A stretch of 64,000 bases of DNA from Clostridium sp. GTDB taxonomy: Bacteria; Bacillota; Dethiobacteria; Dethiobacterales; Dethiobacteraceae. Numbering within the stretch: position 1 is the stretch's first letter; the number at the start of each line of letters is the position of its first letter. Positions 7,665-16,049 of the stretch are shown piece by piece. The notes under the pieces were generated by a model that did not search any database, was not told the origin of the DNA, and saw only the letters and a list, made by a program, of their open reading frames with translations. Where the stretch lies: assembly GCA_018335695.1 (NCBI GenBank), contig JAGXRV010000074.1:1-64000 (forward strand), given 5' to 3'. The translations under genes and the position numbers were made by a program.

Positions 7665-8156
7665 ATGGCTAAAGATGAGTCTTTTGATGTTGTTTCCAAA
7701 GTGAATATGCAAGAAGTAGACAACGCGATTAACCAGACGAATAAGGAAATACAGCAGCGCTATGACTTTAAGAACAGTAAGGCTGCTGTAAGTCTGGAAG
7801 AGGATGCTTTGAAAATTGTGGCTGAAGATGATTTTAGATTAAAAAGTGTAATTGATATTTTGCAGACAAAATTGCTGCGCAGGCAAGTGCCAATTCAAAA
7901 TTTGGATTACGGTAAGCTGGAAAATGCCGGAGGCGGTACGGTGCGGCAGATGATTAAGTTAAAACAGGGTCTTGAAGTAGAGACGGCCAAACAGATAATC
8001 AAGGATATCAAAGGGTTGAAGTTAAAGGTTCAATCGCAAATTATGGAAGACCAAATTCGGATTTCCGGGAAAAATCGGGACGACCTGCAGCAAGTCATCG
8101 CGTTTCTAAGAGAGCAAGATTACGGCCAGGAATTGCAGTTTACTAATTATAGGTAA
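7665..8156 (+). CDS. YajQ-family nucleotide-binding protein
   Basis: A 163-residue protein matching the YajQ/UPF0234 family along its length: DESFDVVSKVNMQEVDNA at the start, QQRYDFKNSKAAV, and RISGKNRDDLQQVIAFLR near the end. The family has two ferredoxin-like domains and in some bacteria binds cyclic di-GMP and acts with a transcription factor; here the role is unknown. ATG 7665 follows GGGAAGGGG. It appears monocistronic with a terminator 45 nt downstream. Confidence 0.9.
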   Translation: MAKDESFDVVSKVNMQEVDNAINQTNKEIQQRYDFKNSKAAVSLEEDALKIVAEDDFRLKSVIDILQTKLLRRQVPIQNLDYGKLENAGGGTVRQMIKLKQGLEVETAKQIIKDIKGLKLKVQSQIMEDQIRISGKNRDDLQQVIAFLREQDYGQELQFTNYR

Positions 8157-8201
8157 CAGCCCACGCTCAGTCCGGCTGAAAAAGAAGATGTTCTAGCCTC
8201 C

Positions 8202-8226
8202 GCCCCCTGAAATGTGGGGCTTTTTT
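8202..8226 (+). terminator. Terminator after the yajQ-like gene
   Basis: GCCCC (8202-8206) and GGGGC (8216-8220) are followed by six T. Confidence 0.75.
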
Positions 8227-8311
8227 ATTGCTTCTGAAAAAGATTTAACTTGCCAGAATTAATTGTATTCTATAATATTTATTCAGGGAAACAAACTTGG
8301 AGGTGGAAGTA

Positions 8312-10009
8312 GTGATTTTATTAAACCCAAGCCAGCTGCAGGATAGCTGTGGCGATGAGGCAACGCGCGAAATAGTCTTGAAAGTAGTTGCTTTCTTTGA
8401 GGATAAAGGTAAAAGGCAGTTGAAGAAGGATGACCGGGAACGGGTTTGGTATGATGACCTTATCCAATTTTTTAAGGAAAACGAGCTTTTATACACATTG
8501 CTGACACCACCGCAATATGGTGAGGGCCAATGTCGCTGGGATACTTGGCGAAATTGCGCATTTAACGAGGTGTTGGCATTCTATGGCCTTCATTATTGGT
8601 ATACCTGGCAGGTTTCCATCCTTGGGCTGGGACCGATTTGGATGAGTCGTAACGAGGGGGCGAAACGGAAAGCGGCTCAGCTTTTAAAAAATGGGGAGCT
8701 GTTTGCCTTTGGTTTGTCGGAGCGACAGCATGGCGCTGATATCTACGCAACTGAGATGAGACTCTCGCCACAGCCGGATGGAAGTTTTCTGGCCAATGGA
8801 GAAAAGTATTATATCGGCAATGGTAATGCAGCAGAGATGGTTTCCACCTTTGGGAAGATGGGTGAGAGCGGAGAGTATGTGTTTTTTGTGGCCAACTATC
8901 GAAACCGAAAGTATGAACTTGTCAAAAATGTAGTGAATTCCCAGTCCTATGTGGCAGATTTTAGGTTGCACGATTACCCTGTGTCGGAGAGCGACCTTTT
9001 ATCACAGGGTGAAGAAGCATGGGACGCAGCCTTAAATACTGTAAATGTGGGCAAATACAACTTAGGTTGGGCATCTATTGGCATCTGCACTCACGCTTTT
9101 TATGAGGCAATAAATCATGCGGCTAATCGTCGGCTTTACGGCATGTATGTTACAGATTTTCCGCATGTAAGGCAAATGTTCACAGAGGCCTATAGCCGCT
9201 TAGTTGCCATGAAACTTTTTGCGCTGCGGGCCGCAGATTATATGCGGGCTGCTTCTCCGCAAGACAGGCGGTATCTTTTATATAATCCTACGGTGAAAAT
9301 GAAAGTTACAACCCAGGGCGAGGAAGTAATTAATTTGCTCTGGGATGTGATTGCGGCAAAAGGTTTTGAGGCAGATACATATTTTGAAATGGCTGCCAGG
9401 GATATCCGCGCGTTGCCAAAGCTGGAAGGGACTGTTCATGTTAATATTGCGCTGATTGTTAAATTTATGGCTAACTATTTCTTCAACAGCGCCGTCTATC
9501 CGGAGTTGCCAAAGCAGGATCAGCCAGCTAATGACGATTTTTTGTTTGCGCAGGGACCTGCGCGGGGTTTAAATAAAATATGTTTCCACGATTATAATCT
9601 TGCTTACGAGAGCAGGGATTTGCCCAATATCGTAGTGTTTCGGGAGCAGATAGCATTGTTTAAAAATATGTTGGCTAAGGCTACGCCTGATGAAGCACAG
9701 CGTCAGGACACAGATTTTCTTTTGGGGTTGGGTGAAATTTTCACACTGATAGTTTATGGGCAGTTGATTTTAGAAAACGCTGACATTTATCAATTAGATG
9801 ACGACTTGGTTGATCAGATTTTTGATTTTATGGTCAGAGATTTTTCCAAATTTGCTCTTCAGCTTTACAGTAGGCAGGGTAGCACCGAAGCTCAGATGGA
9901 GTTATTGCAGAAAATGTTCCGTAAGCCTGTGGTAAATGGGGAGCGCTACCGGAGAGTTTGGGAAACTCAGGTTTATGCTTTAAATGGTGCTTATGAAATG
10001 AGCGAGTAG
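8312..10009 (+). CDS. Acyl-CoA dehydrogenase-family protein
   Basis: A 565-residue flavoprotein-type sequence. The acyl-CoA dehydrogenase fold is seen in an N-terminal helical region (1-120), a beta domain with FAFGLSERQHGADIYAT (the family's flavin/substrate loop) and GEKYYIGNGNAAEMVSTF, and a C-terminal helical domain with NHAANRRLYGMYVTDFPHVRQMF. It is longer than the usual 380 residues, with about 150 extra residues at the C-terminus, as in the ACAD10/11 or DUF-extended subfamilies. No fatty-acid genes surround it, so the substrate is unknown. GTG 8312 follows GGAGG at 8299-8303. Confidence 0.8.
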   Translation: MILLNPSQLQDSCGDEATREIVLKVVAFFEDKGKRQLKKDDRERVWYDDLIQFFKENELLYTLLTPPQYGEGQCRWDTWRNCAFNEVLAFYGLHYWYTWQVSILGLGPIWMSRNEGAKRKAAQLLKNGELFAFGLSERQHGADIYATEMRLSPQPDGSFLANGEKYYIGNGNAAEMVSTFGKMGESGEYVFFVANYRNRKYELVKNVVNSQSYVADFRLHDYPVSESDLLSQGEEAWDAALNTVNVGKYNLGWASIGICTHAFYEAINHAANRRLYGMYVTDFPHVRQMFTEAYSRLVAMKLFALRAADYMRAASPQDRRYLLYNPTVKMKVTTQGEEVINLLWDVIAAKGFEADTYFEMAARDIRALPKLEGTVHVNIALIVKFMANYFFNSAVYPELPKQDQPANDDFLFAQGPARGLNKICFHDYNLAYESRDLPNIVVFREQIALFKNMLAKATPDEAQRQDTDFLLGLGEIFTLIVYGQLILENADIYQLDDDLVDQIFDFMVRDFSKFALQLYSRQGSTEAQMELLQKMFRKPVVNGERYRRVWETQVYALNGAYEMSE

Positions 10010-10051
10010 CCAGGTTTTGACCTGCCTTTTAAATTTGGCAGCATTAGCTAC

Positions 10052-10080
10052 TTGAAAAAGAGCTAAAAGAGTAGTAGAAT
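10052..10080 (+). promoter_or_regulatory. Promoter of tRNA-Ser(GGA) and possibly SRP RNA
   Basis: TTGAAA (10052-10057), a 17-nt spacer and TAGAAT (10075-10080), 60 nt before the tRNA. Confidence 0.6.
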
Positions 10081-10140
10081 ATATTAATGTCGAGGTGGAT
10101 TCCTTGCTTTTGAAAAAGTGAGGTTTCGATTTTGTACTCC

Positions 10141-10236
10141 GGAGAGATGGCTGAGCTGGACGAAGGCGCTCGCCTGGAAAGCGAGTAGATGGGGCAAAAC
10201 CTTGTCTCGAGGGTTCGAATCCCTCTCTCTCCGCCA
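10141..10236 (+). tRNA. tRNA-Ser(GGA)
   Basis: A 96-nt class II tRNA. GGAGAGA pairs with TCTCTCC (10226-10232), then G and CCA. The anticodon arm CTCGC-CTGGAAA-GCGAG gives anticodon GGA. A long variable arm and the T arm GAGGG-TTCGAAT-CCCTC are clear. Confidence 0.97.
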
Positions 10237-10256
10237 TATTTTTCTATAAAGTTTGG

Positions 10257-10521
10257 TCGTGCTAGATGGGGAGGTAGCGGTGCCCTGTACCTGCAACCCG
10301 CTATAGCAGGGTCGAATTCCTGTCCCCGGCCCCGGATTTTAGGGTCTGACCCCGGTAAGTGGTGTTGACGGTCGGGTCTCGTGCGGCGCAAGTTTGTAAA
10401 CCCCGTCAGGTCCGGAAGGAAGCAGCGGTAAGCAAGTTCTTGCGGGTGTTACGGGGTAGCCTGGTTTGAGCTAACTACCAGGGTAACGCCTGGGAAAACG
10501 GGTCAAAGGCGGGTGCACGAT
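10257..10521 (+). ncRNA. ffs: Signal recognition particle RNA, large bacterial type
   Basis: About 265 nt. The Alu-domain start GTGCTAGATGGGGAGGTAGC and the core GTCAGGTCCGGAAGGAAGCAG of helix 8 (about 10405-10425) are both diagnostic. The ends TCGTGC (10257-10262) and GCACGA (10515-10520) pair. This is the long 6S-like form with an Alu domain found in Bacillota, which works with Ffh in membrane-protein targeting. It lies between tRNA-Ser and dnaX as in Bacillus subtilis (scr). Confidence 0.97.
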
Positions 10522-10535
10522 CATTAACTTTAAAG

Positions 10536-10565
10536 AATTCCCCTTTAAATTTGGGGAATTTTTTA
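10536..10565 (+). terminator. Terminator of the SRP RNA
   Basis: AATTCCCC (10536-10543) pairs with GGGGAATT (10553-10560) and a T run follows. Confidence 0.85.
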
Positions 10566-10591
10566 TTGCACGGCAAATAATATGAGCGCTG

Positions 10592-10637
10592 CCCTCACCC
10601 TACCCTCTCCCAGAGGGAGAGGGAATTTTGTAACATG
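10592..10637 (+). repeat. Palindromic intergenic repeat (CCCTCTCCC type)
   Basis: CCCTCTCC (10603-10610) and its complement in GGAGAGGG form a hairpin followed by AATTTTGTAA. The arrangement (C-rich arm, G-rich arm, then AATTTTGTA) resembles the units near 23240 and 63050, suggesting a related dispersed palindrome. Confidence 0.5.
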
Positions 10638-10729
10638 ATGAATATTTGCCAAAAGTCAGGATAGTCTAGAGGATTTTCGGACGCAAGCGCTGAATTAGGA
10701 GTTAGAAGGAAGACGGCGGGTGGTTTTGT

Positions 10730-12268
10730 ATGTATCAGGCACTTTATCGGCAATGGCGTCCACAGGTTTTTGCTGAGCTGGTGGGACAGGAGCATGTGGC
10801 CAGGACTTTGCAAAATGCTTTGGAACAAGAGCGGTTGGCTCATGCCTATTTGTTTTGCGGCCCGCGCGGCACCGGTAAAACTAGCGTGGCGAGAATTCTT
10901 GCGAAAGCAATTAACTGTGAGGCCGGTCCGGCTCGTGAGCCGTGCAATCTATGTGCAGCTTGTCTCGGTATTCAAGCGGGGCGTGTTATGGATGTGCTGG
11001 AAATTGACGCAGCTTCAAACCGCGGAATTGATGATATCCGGGAATTGCGCGAAAAAGTTCGCTATGCGCCGGTAGAAGTACGTTACAAAGTGGCTATAAT
11101 AGATGAAGCGCATATGTTGTCACAAGAAGCCTTCAACGCATTGCTTAAAACCCTGGAGGATCCTCCCAGCCGAGTGCTGTTTGTCTTGGCCACTACGGAG
11201 CCGCATAAGCTGCCGGCAACCATAGTTTCGCGTTGTCAAAGATTAGATTTTCATCTGATTGGTATTGCGGAAATTGCTGAGAGGCTGCGTTCCGTCGCCC
11301 GGTCGAACGGTCGCACGATCAGCGAAGATGCTGTATATTTGCTTGCAGAAGAGGCAAACGGCGGACTGCGAGATGCGCTCTCTTTGTTGGAGCAGGTTTT
11401 GGCTTATTCTTCCGGTGAGGTAGAGCAGGAAGATGTTTTGGCAGTTTTGGGTGCCGTGGGCAGAGATGTCTTTCATTTGTTGACGGAGGCTTTGCTGCGG
11501 CGGGATTTGTCGGCTGCACTGTTTTTGCTTGATGATGTTGCTGTTGCCGGAAAGGATCTGTACCATTTTACACAGCAGGCAGTTCGTTATTACCGCGATT
11601 TGATGGTAGTCTTGGCATGCGGCAAAGAGGCTGAGCGGCTGAACATTGGACCTGACTGGTTGCAGCCGCTGACAAAACAGGCGGAAGCGTTGGGGATGGG
11701 GACAATCGGCGGCATATTGGCTGAGCTGCATGGGTTGCTGGCGGAAGTACGCTGGACAACTCGTCCCCGTCTTCTCTGGGAGTTGACTATTTTCCGTCTC
11801 TTTTTGTCAGGTGGAGGGGCGGCGCAGCTTGCGCCTGAGGCGAATGTTGTGACGATACAATCTGCCGCAGCGGAAATTAGCAGACCGGAGCAGTCTGCCG
11901 CAGCGACTGAAAAGATTCAGCCCCTGCCCAGTTTGACACGGATGTGGCCCCGGGTTATGGAGCTTCTAAAAAAAGAAAGCGTTAAGACGCATGCATTATT
12001 GCTATCAGGCGATGTGGGTTTTCGTGACGGCAGTACTTTGGAGGTGCGTTATGAAGCGCAGATCCATTGTGAAATGATGGACAGTCCTGAAAATAAGAAG
12101 CCGTTACAAGCTGTGTTAAAAGAAGTTTTTGGTGTGGAGCTTGCTGTCTGTTGTGTAAAAGTGACAAACGGCAGCGGAGCTGTTACTGTTGAAAAAGATC
12201 CGGAAGAAATGTTTAGTTCTGCAGTGGAAATATTTCACGGACAGGTGATTGACGAATTGAACAGATAA
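10730..12268 (+). CDS. dnaX: DNA polymerase III subunit gamma/tau DnaX
   Basis: Clamp-loader ATPase of the replisome. The 512-residue protein has Walker A GPRGTGKTS (44-52), the zinc module Cys63/Cys72/Cys75/Cys78, Walker B IIDEAHMLS (about 124-132) and sensor-1 ATTEPHKLPATIVSRCQ, then domain III and a variable C-terminal tau region (about 375-512). A run of seven A at 11968-11974, near codon 413, is a possible slippage site that would give a shorter gamma form. It starts the dnaX-ybaB-recR operon; only a weak G-rich ribosome site precedes the ATG. Confidence 0.96.
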   Translation: MYQALYRQWRPQVFAELVGQEHVARTLQNALEQERLAHAYLFCGPRGTGKTSVARILAKAINCEAGPAREPCNLCAACLGIQAGRVMDVLEIDAASNRGIDDIRELREKVRYAPVEVRYKVAIIDEAHMLSQEAFNALLKTLEDPPSRVLFVLATTEPHKLPATIVSRCQRLDFHLIGIAEIAERLRSVARSNGRTISEDAVYLLAEEANGGLRDALSLLEQVLAYSSGEVEQEDVLAVLGAVGRDVFHLLTEALLRRDLSAALFLLDDVAVAGKDLYHFTQQAVRYYRDLMVVLACGKEAERLNIGPDWLQPLTKQAEALGMGTIGGILAELHGLLAEVRWTTRPRLLWELTIFRLFLSGGGAAQLAPEANVVTIQSAAAEISRPEQSAAATEKIQPLPSLTRMWPRVMELLKKESVKTHALLLSGDVGFRDGSTLEVRYEAQIHCEMMDSPENKKPLQAVLKEVFGVELAVCCVKVTNGSGAVTVEKDPEEMFSSAVEIFHGQVIDELNR

Positions 12269-12285
12269 ATGAAGGAGGTTTTTAG

Positions 12286-12603
12286 ATGAATGGCAATATG
12301 GGCAATATGATGAAGCAAATTCAGAAGATGCAAAAAGAAATGCTGAAAATGCAGGAGGAATTACAACAGAAAACAGTGATGGCCTCAAGCGGCGGTGGAA
12401 TGATACGTGTGGAGGTTAGCGGCAAAAAAGAATTGGTTAGCCTAACTATTGACCCTGAGGCTGTAGACCCGGCTGATCTTGAAATGTTGCAGGATATGAT
12501 TATGGCTGCGGTAAATGAAGGTTTGCGTAAAGTGGAAGAGATGATGACAGCGGAGATGCAAAAACTCACCGGCGGTTTAAACCTGCCCCCCGGGTTGTTC
12601 TAA
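12286..12603 (+). CDS. YbaB/EbfC nucleoid-associated protein
   Basis: A 105-residue DNA-binding protein. Methionine- and glutamine-rich helix at the start (MGNMMKQIQKMQKEMLKMQ), then the family block VEVSGKKELVSLTIDPE and a final helix ending in LNLPPGLF, characteristic of YbaB. It sits 17 nt after dnaX with AAGGAGG and before recR, the standard gene order (yaaK in Bacillus subtilis). Confidence 0.95.
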   Translation: MNGNMGNMMKQIQKMQKEMLKMQEELQQKTVMASSGGGMIRVEVSGKKELVSLTIDPEAVDPADLEMLQDMIMAAVNEGLRKVEEMMTAEMQKLTGGLNLPPGLF

Positions 12604-12622
12604 AACGGACGGAGGTTAGTGC

Positions 12623-13219
12623 GTGTATTATCCCGAACCGATTGCTCGTATGATTGAAGCATTTCAGAAATTGCCCGGGGTCGGGCCAAAGACAGCACAA
12701 CGTTTAGCATTTTTTGTTCTTTCGCTGCCGCGAGAAGAAGTGGTGACGATGGCAAGGGCTATGGTGAATGCACGGGATAAAACGCGCTATTGTCAAAGTT
12801 GCGGAAATTTTAGCGACGACGAAACCTGTTTTGTTTGTCGTGATTCCCGCCGTGACCGCTCCTTGCTTTGTGTTGTTCAGGATCCACGCGATGTGTTAGC
12901 TTTAGAGCGGACACGGGAGTTTAAAGGTCTTTATCATGTTTTGGGCGGCGCAATTTCCCCTATCGACGGCATCGGTCCTGACCAGCTTCGCATTCGGGAG
13001 TTGCTAACAAGAATAAGCGAGGGGTCATTCCGGGAGGTTGTTTTAGCCACTAATCCCAATGTCGAAGGAGAGGCCACAGCGCTTTATATCGCCCGGATTT
13101 TAAAGCCGCTTGGGCTGCGTGTCACACGTATTGCCCATGGGCTGCCGGTAGGCGGCGACTTGGAGTATGCAGATGAGGTTACTCTTTCGCGCGCCATGGA
13201 AGGTCGGCGTGACTTCTAG
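12623..13219 (+). CDS. recR: Recombination protein RecR
   Basis: Works with RecO and RecF in loading RecA at gaps. The 198-residue protein has a helix-hairpin-helix (LPGVGPKTAQRLAF, 18-31), a C4 zinc finger (Cys57, Cys60, Cys69, Cys72), a Toprim domain (LLCVVQDPRDVLALE, and NPNVEGEATALYIA) and a C-terminal Walker-B-like strand with GLPVGGDLEYADEVTLSRA. GTG 12623 follows GGAGG with a 7-nt gap. It is the third gene of the dnaX operon. Confidence 0.97.
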   Translation: MYYPEPIARMIEAFQKLPGVGPKTAQRLAFFVLSLPREEVVTMARAMVNARDKTRYCQSCGNFSDDETCFVCRDSRRDRSLLCVVQDPRDVLALERTREFKGLYHVLGGAISPIDGIGPDQLRIRELLTRISEGSFREVVLATNPNVEGEATALYIARILKPLGLRVTRIAHGLPVGGDLEYADEVTLSRAMEGRRDF

Positions 13220-13278
13220 TGTTTATATAGGTTGATTTGCTAATAACTGTGGATAATAAGGTGTTAAAAAGATAATTT

Positions 13279-13304
13279 CGCCGGATGCTCCGGCGAGTTT
13301 TTTT
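13279..13304 (+). terminator. Terminator of the dnaX-recR operon
   Basis: CGCCGGA (13279-13285), a TGC loop and TCCGGCG (13289-13295) are followed by seven T. Confidence 0.88.
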
Positions 13305-13423
13305 TGCAAAAAAACCGGACGACTGTAACAAATTTTGGGGCAATTGAATTGGAATAGGAAAGAATTGGACAACATATAGATTACTAACCGGATAGCAATT
13401 TGTCTGGAGGAGGAATCAATTTG

Positions 13424-13744
13424 ATGAGAGTAGTCTTACAGAAGCAAGTGCTCGCTTTCTGGGCAGCTCTGTTGTCCAAGCTTTCACCGGTAGAGGAGTC
13501 CATGGGGACAAAGGAGAAAGATTTTTTTGAACTGGTCGAAGAAGCTCGCCTTGAGTGGTGGGCAGCGGCGACTCATTTTAATCATGTGACAGATCACGAT
13601 TTGGTAGATTATGCTATTTATGCGATGGATGCGGCGGAACGAAAGTATACTTTCTTACTGAAAAAAGCTGACAAGGAGGGTTACAGGCTGCCGGCTACAA
13701 TTGATGCATTGCGTGAAAGGAGGATTGCCCGTGCCAACAATTGA
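13424..13744 (+). CDS. YaaL/DUF2508 family protein
   Basis: A 106-residue protein of unknown function placed between recR and bofA, exactly where yaaL is in Bacillus subtilis. The segment EARLEWWAAATHFNHVTDHDLVDYAIYAMDAAERKYTFLL is typical of DUF2508. It is mostly helical with no signal or membrane segment. ATG 13424 follows GGAGGAGG; TTG 13421 is an alternative. Its end overlaps the start of bofA by 14 nt, so translation is probably coupled. Confidence 0.85.
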   Translation: MRVVLQKQVLAFWAALLSKLSPVEESMGTKEKDFFELVEEARLEWWAAATHFNHVTDHDLVDYAIYAMDAAERKYTFLLKKADKEGYRLPATIDALRERRIARANN

Positions 13745-14003
13745 CCTTAATGTGATATTGGCTGCGGTTTTTGGTTTGTTCGTGTTATATTTTGTGGGCA
13801 AAATGCTGGTAACGCCGGTTAGGTTTGCGGTCCGCGTGATGTTGAGCGGGATTTTGGGCGCTGTTTTGATTTTAGTTTTTAATCTGGTAGGATCTTTATT
13901 TGGTGCGGTAATCGGTGTTAATGCGTTTACCGTTTTAGTGGTAGGTTACTTAGGGCTGCCCGGGTTGGCCATGCTGCTTTTGTTGCAACAGATGTTAGCA
14001 TAA
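13731..14003 (+). CDS. bofA: Pro-sigma-K processing inhibitor BofA
   Basis: A 90-residue membrane protein with hydrophobic segments around 10-25, 40-60 and 68-88. The family segment FNLVGSLFGAVIGVNAFTVLVVGYLGLPGLAMLLLL is conserved in position. In Bacillus BofA, with SpoIVFA, holds the SpoIVFB protease inactive in the outer forespore membrane until sigma-K is needed. GTG 13731 follows AAGGAGG and lies inside the end of the yaaL-like gene. Confidence 0.92.
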   Translation: MPTIDLNVILAAVFGLFVLYFVGKMLVTPVRFAVRVMLSGILGAVLILVFNLVGSLFGAVIGVNAFTVLVVGYLGLPGLAMLLLLQQMLA

Positions 14004-14021
14004 AGCAATTTTCGACACAGC

Positions 14022-14051
14022 TTGACGCTATACTGAAAACAATGGTATAAT
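14022..14051 (+). promoter_or_regulatory. Sigma-A promoter upstream of the oxidoreductase cluster
   Basis: TTGACG (14022-14027), 18 nt, then TATAAT (14046-14051). The leader to the first gene is about 170 nt. It holds an open frame of 43 codons from GTG 14059 without a ribosome site, which I do not call as a gene. Confidence 0.65.
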
Positions 14052-14229
14052 TTGGATTGTGGCTAATCTTATTAAGACTTCTTGTGAAATTAAGGAGCTG
14101 TCGTTTTATTCAGATCAGTTTGTGTACGGCCCGGATGAGCTAAATGGCGTATCTAGGGTCGTTTTTCTTGTAATGAAGTGTTTGATTTAGGACAAGCTAA
14201 AGCTGGTATCAGCAAAAGGAGATATTCAG

Positions 14230-14886
14230 GTGCGCATTATGGAAGCATATGTGGGAGAATATGCCAGCGGAAAGAGTGAAGTAGCGATTAACCGAGCTTT
14301 GTCTTTGCTTGGCGGTGAACTGCCGGTGACATTGGTCGATCTGGATTTAGTAGAACCTTTTTATACGCTAAGACCGCTAAAGCGGGAGTTGGAAGCCATG
14401 GGCTTGGATGTTATTGCTTGGGAGACGAAAGATGTGCTGGGTTTTGGTGAAACAGGCTCTTTGTTGATGCCGCAAATGCGCTGGGCTCTGCAGAGAGAGG
14501 GCCATGTGATTATTGATGTCGGTTACGGTGTCTCAGGCAGTCGGGTGTTTAATATACTTGAGGGATTTGCAGCATCGGAGCTTAAAGTTTTTGCTGTGCT
14601 AAATGTTTCCCGGCCAATGACGGCTAACCTGGAAGATATTGTTGAATATTTACAGGGGTTTGAGCGGCTTGATGGACTGGTAAACAATACACATCTTGGC
14701 GACGAAACAGATTTAGCCGTAATCAATCAAGGTGTAGAACTTGGTGCAGCTGTAGCGGAAGTTTTGGGGATACCTGTTATCGCAACTGCTGTGGAGGAGC
14801 GTTTCCAGACTCAATTGGGCAGCGTGGACCGGCGCGGAAATCCTATCCGTTACTTGAAACGGTATATGGAAAAAGCCTTTTGGTAG
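14230..14886 (+). CDS. P-loop ATPase linked to 2-oxoacid oxidoreductase
   Basis: A 218-residue protein with a Walker A motif GEYASGKSE (9-17), VTLVDLDLVEPFY as a deviant switch region, and VIIDVGYGVSG as the Walker B strand, so a SIMIBI/ParA-MinD-like NTPase. No membrane segment. Function is unknown; similar ATPases, from memory, sit directly upstream of 2-oxoacid:ferredoxin oxidoreductase genes in other Bacillota, so a maturation or regulatory role is possible. GTG 14230 follows AAAGGAG. Confidence 0.7.
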   Translation: MRIMEAYVGEYASGKSEVAINRALSLLGGELPVTLVDLDLVEPFYTLRPLKRELEAMGLDVIAWETKDVLGFGETGSLLMPQMRWALQREGHVIIDVGYGVSGSRVFNILEGFAASELKVFAVLNVSRPMTANLEDIVEYLQGFERLDGLVNNTHLGDETDLAVINQGVELGAAVAEVLGIPVIATAVEERFQTQLGSVDRRGNPIRYLKRYMEKAFW

Positions 14887-14948
14887 CAAGAAGTGAATCA
14901 GATTTTTTGTCATTAAAGCGGAATTATTTAGCCGGGAGGCGTTTGCAA

Positions 14949-16034
14949 ATGGATAAGCTGAGCAAAGCGGAAAAAAGAGTATTTATGACGGGGAATGAGG
15001 CTGTGGCTTGGGCGGCGGTGGCAGCAGGAGCTGAAATTATGAATGGGTATCCGATTACGCCGCAGAATGAAATCATGCACTACTGGACAAGGTTGGCTCC
15101 CAAGTTTAACAAAAAGTTTTTGCAGACGGAGGACGAGCTCTCTGCCGGTTTTACTACTATCGGCGGTGTGCTGGGAGGCAAAAAAGTTTTTTCTGCTACA
15201 GCCGGTCCGGGAACCACGCTCTTCCAGGAACCTTTGTCTATGGCTGAGATGATGCGTATTCCCATGGTTTTAGTGGTACAACAGCGAGGCGGTCCTTCTA
15301 CAGCTACTGTGATTTACTCCCAGCAGGAGGTAAACATGGTGACATTTGGCGGGAACGGAGAAGGATGGCGGATAGTCTATTCCACCTCCTCCCACCAAGA
15401 GTTATATGATTATACGATTAAAGCGTTTGACGCCGCTTGGAAATATCGCTTTCCCGCCATAATCCTGGGGGATGGTTATCAGGCAAAAATGCGCGAGTCG
15501 CTGCTGATGCATGATCCGCAAGAGCGGGGCACTGCACTTGTGCAGCCTGAGGCTTTTTTGGGCAAACCGGGTTTGCCCGGCAGAGACCGTCCGGCAGACC
15601 ACCTGCGTAACGCCTTTAGTGTTGAGGAGGAACTGTTTGAGGCAGCTATGAATATTCAACGGGAGTACGATCAAATGGCAGCAGAAATTGTTGAAGCAGA
15701 TTTTCAGCAGATTGATGATGCAAAAGTGGTGATCGTTGCCCATGGGGTCGTTAGCCGTGCGGCAGTCGCGGCCATGAACCGCCTGCGGGCTAAAGGTTAT
15801 AATGTTGGTTACTTTCGCCCGGTAACACTTCGTCCTTTCCCGGAGAAACAGTTACAGGCTGTTGCTGAAAAATGCAGCAATTTTCTGCTTGTGGAATCAG
15901 CGCTTGGACAATTGGCACGGCTTTTTAAGGAAGCGCTTTTTAATGTACCTGTGAAAACTTTTCAGACAATCTATAAGCCGGGCGTTGGTATTACTGCAGA
16001 GGAAATCGTGGAGCATATCGAGAGCCATAGCTAG
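14949..16034 (+). CDS. 2-Oxoacid:ferredoxin oxidoreductase, alpha subunit
   Basis: Oxidatively decarboxylates a 2-oxoacid to acyl-CoA with ferredoxin as acceptor. The 361-residue subunit has the pyrimidine-binding domain marks: GYPITPQNEIMHYW near 34, EDELSAGFTTIGGVLGGKK, and SATAGPGTTLFQE. The C-terminal transketolase domain includes VVIVAHGVVSRAAVAAMNRLRAKGYNVGYFRPVTLRPFP. Four-subunit VorB/KorA-type enzymes act on branched-chain oxoacids or 2-oxoglutarate and sequence alone does not settle which. ATG 14949 follows GGGAGG; the reading frame extends upstream without a ribosome site. Confidence 0.92.
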   Translation: MDKLSKAEKRVFMTGNEAVAWAAVAAGAEIMNGYPITPQNEIMHYWTRLAPKFNKKFLQTEDELSAGFTTIGGVLGGKKVFSATAGPGTTLFQEPLSMAEMMRIPMVLVVQQRGGPSTATVIYSQQEVNMVTFGGNGEGWRIVYSTSSHQELYDYTIKAFDAAWKYRFPAIILGDGYQAKMRESLLMHDPQERGTALVQPEAFLGKPGLPGRDRPADHLRNAFSVEEELFEAAMNIQREYDQMAAEIVEADFQQIDDAKVVIVAHGVVSRAAVAAMNRLRAKGYNVGYFRPVTLRPFPEKQLQAVAEKCSNFLLVESALGQLARLFKEALFNVPVKTFQTIYKPGVGITAEEIVEHIESHS

Positions 16035-16049
16035 AAAGGTGGGAGAAAA

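Noticed and set aside
10044-10391. Minus-strand frames over tRNA-Ser and SRP RNA, including GGERGIRTLETRFCP-like peptide.
   Set aside because: They are antisense to the tRNA; peptides such as RERDSNPRD arise whenever a tRNA-Ser gene is translated and are well-known false annotations.
14059-14190. Open frame of 43 codons after a good promoter, before the P-loop ATPase gene.
   Set aside because: GTG start without a ribosome site and no recognisable sequence; treated as leader.
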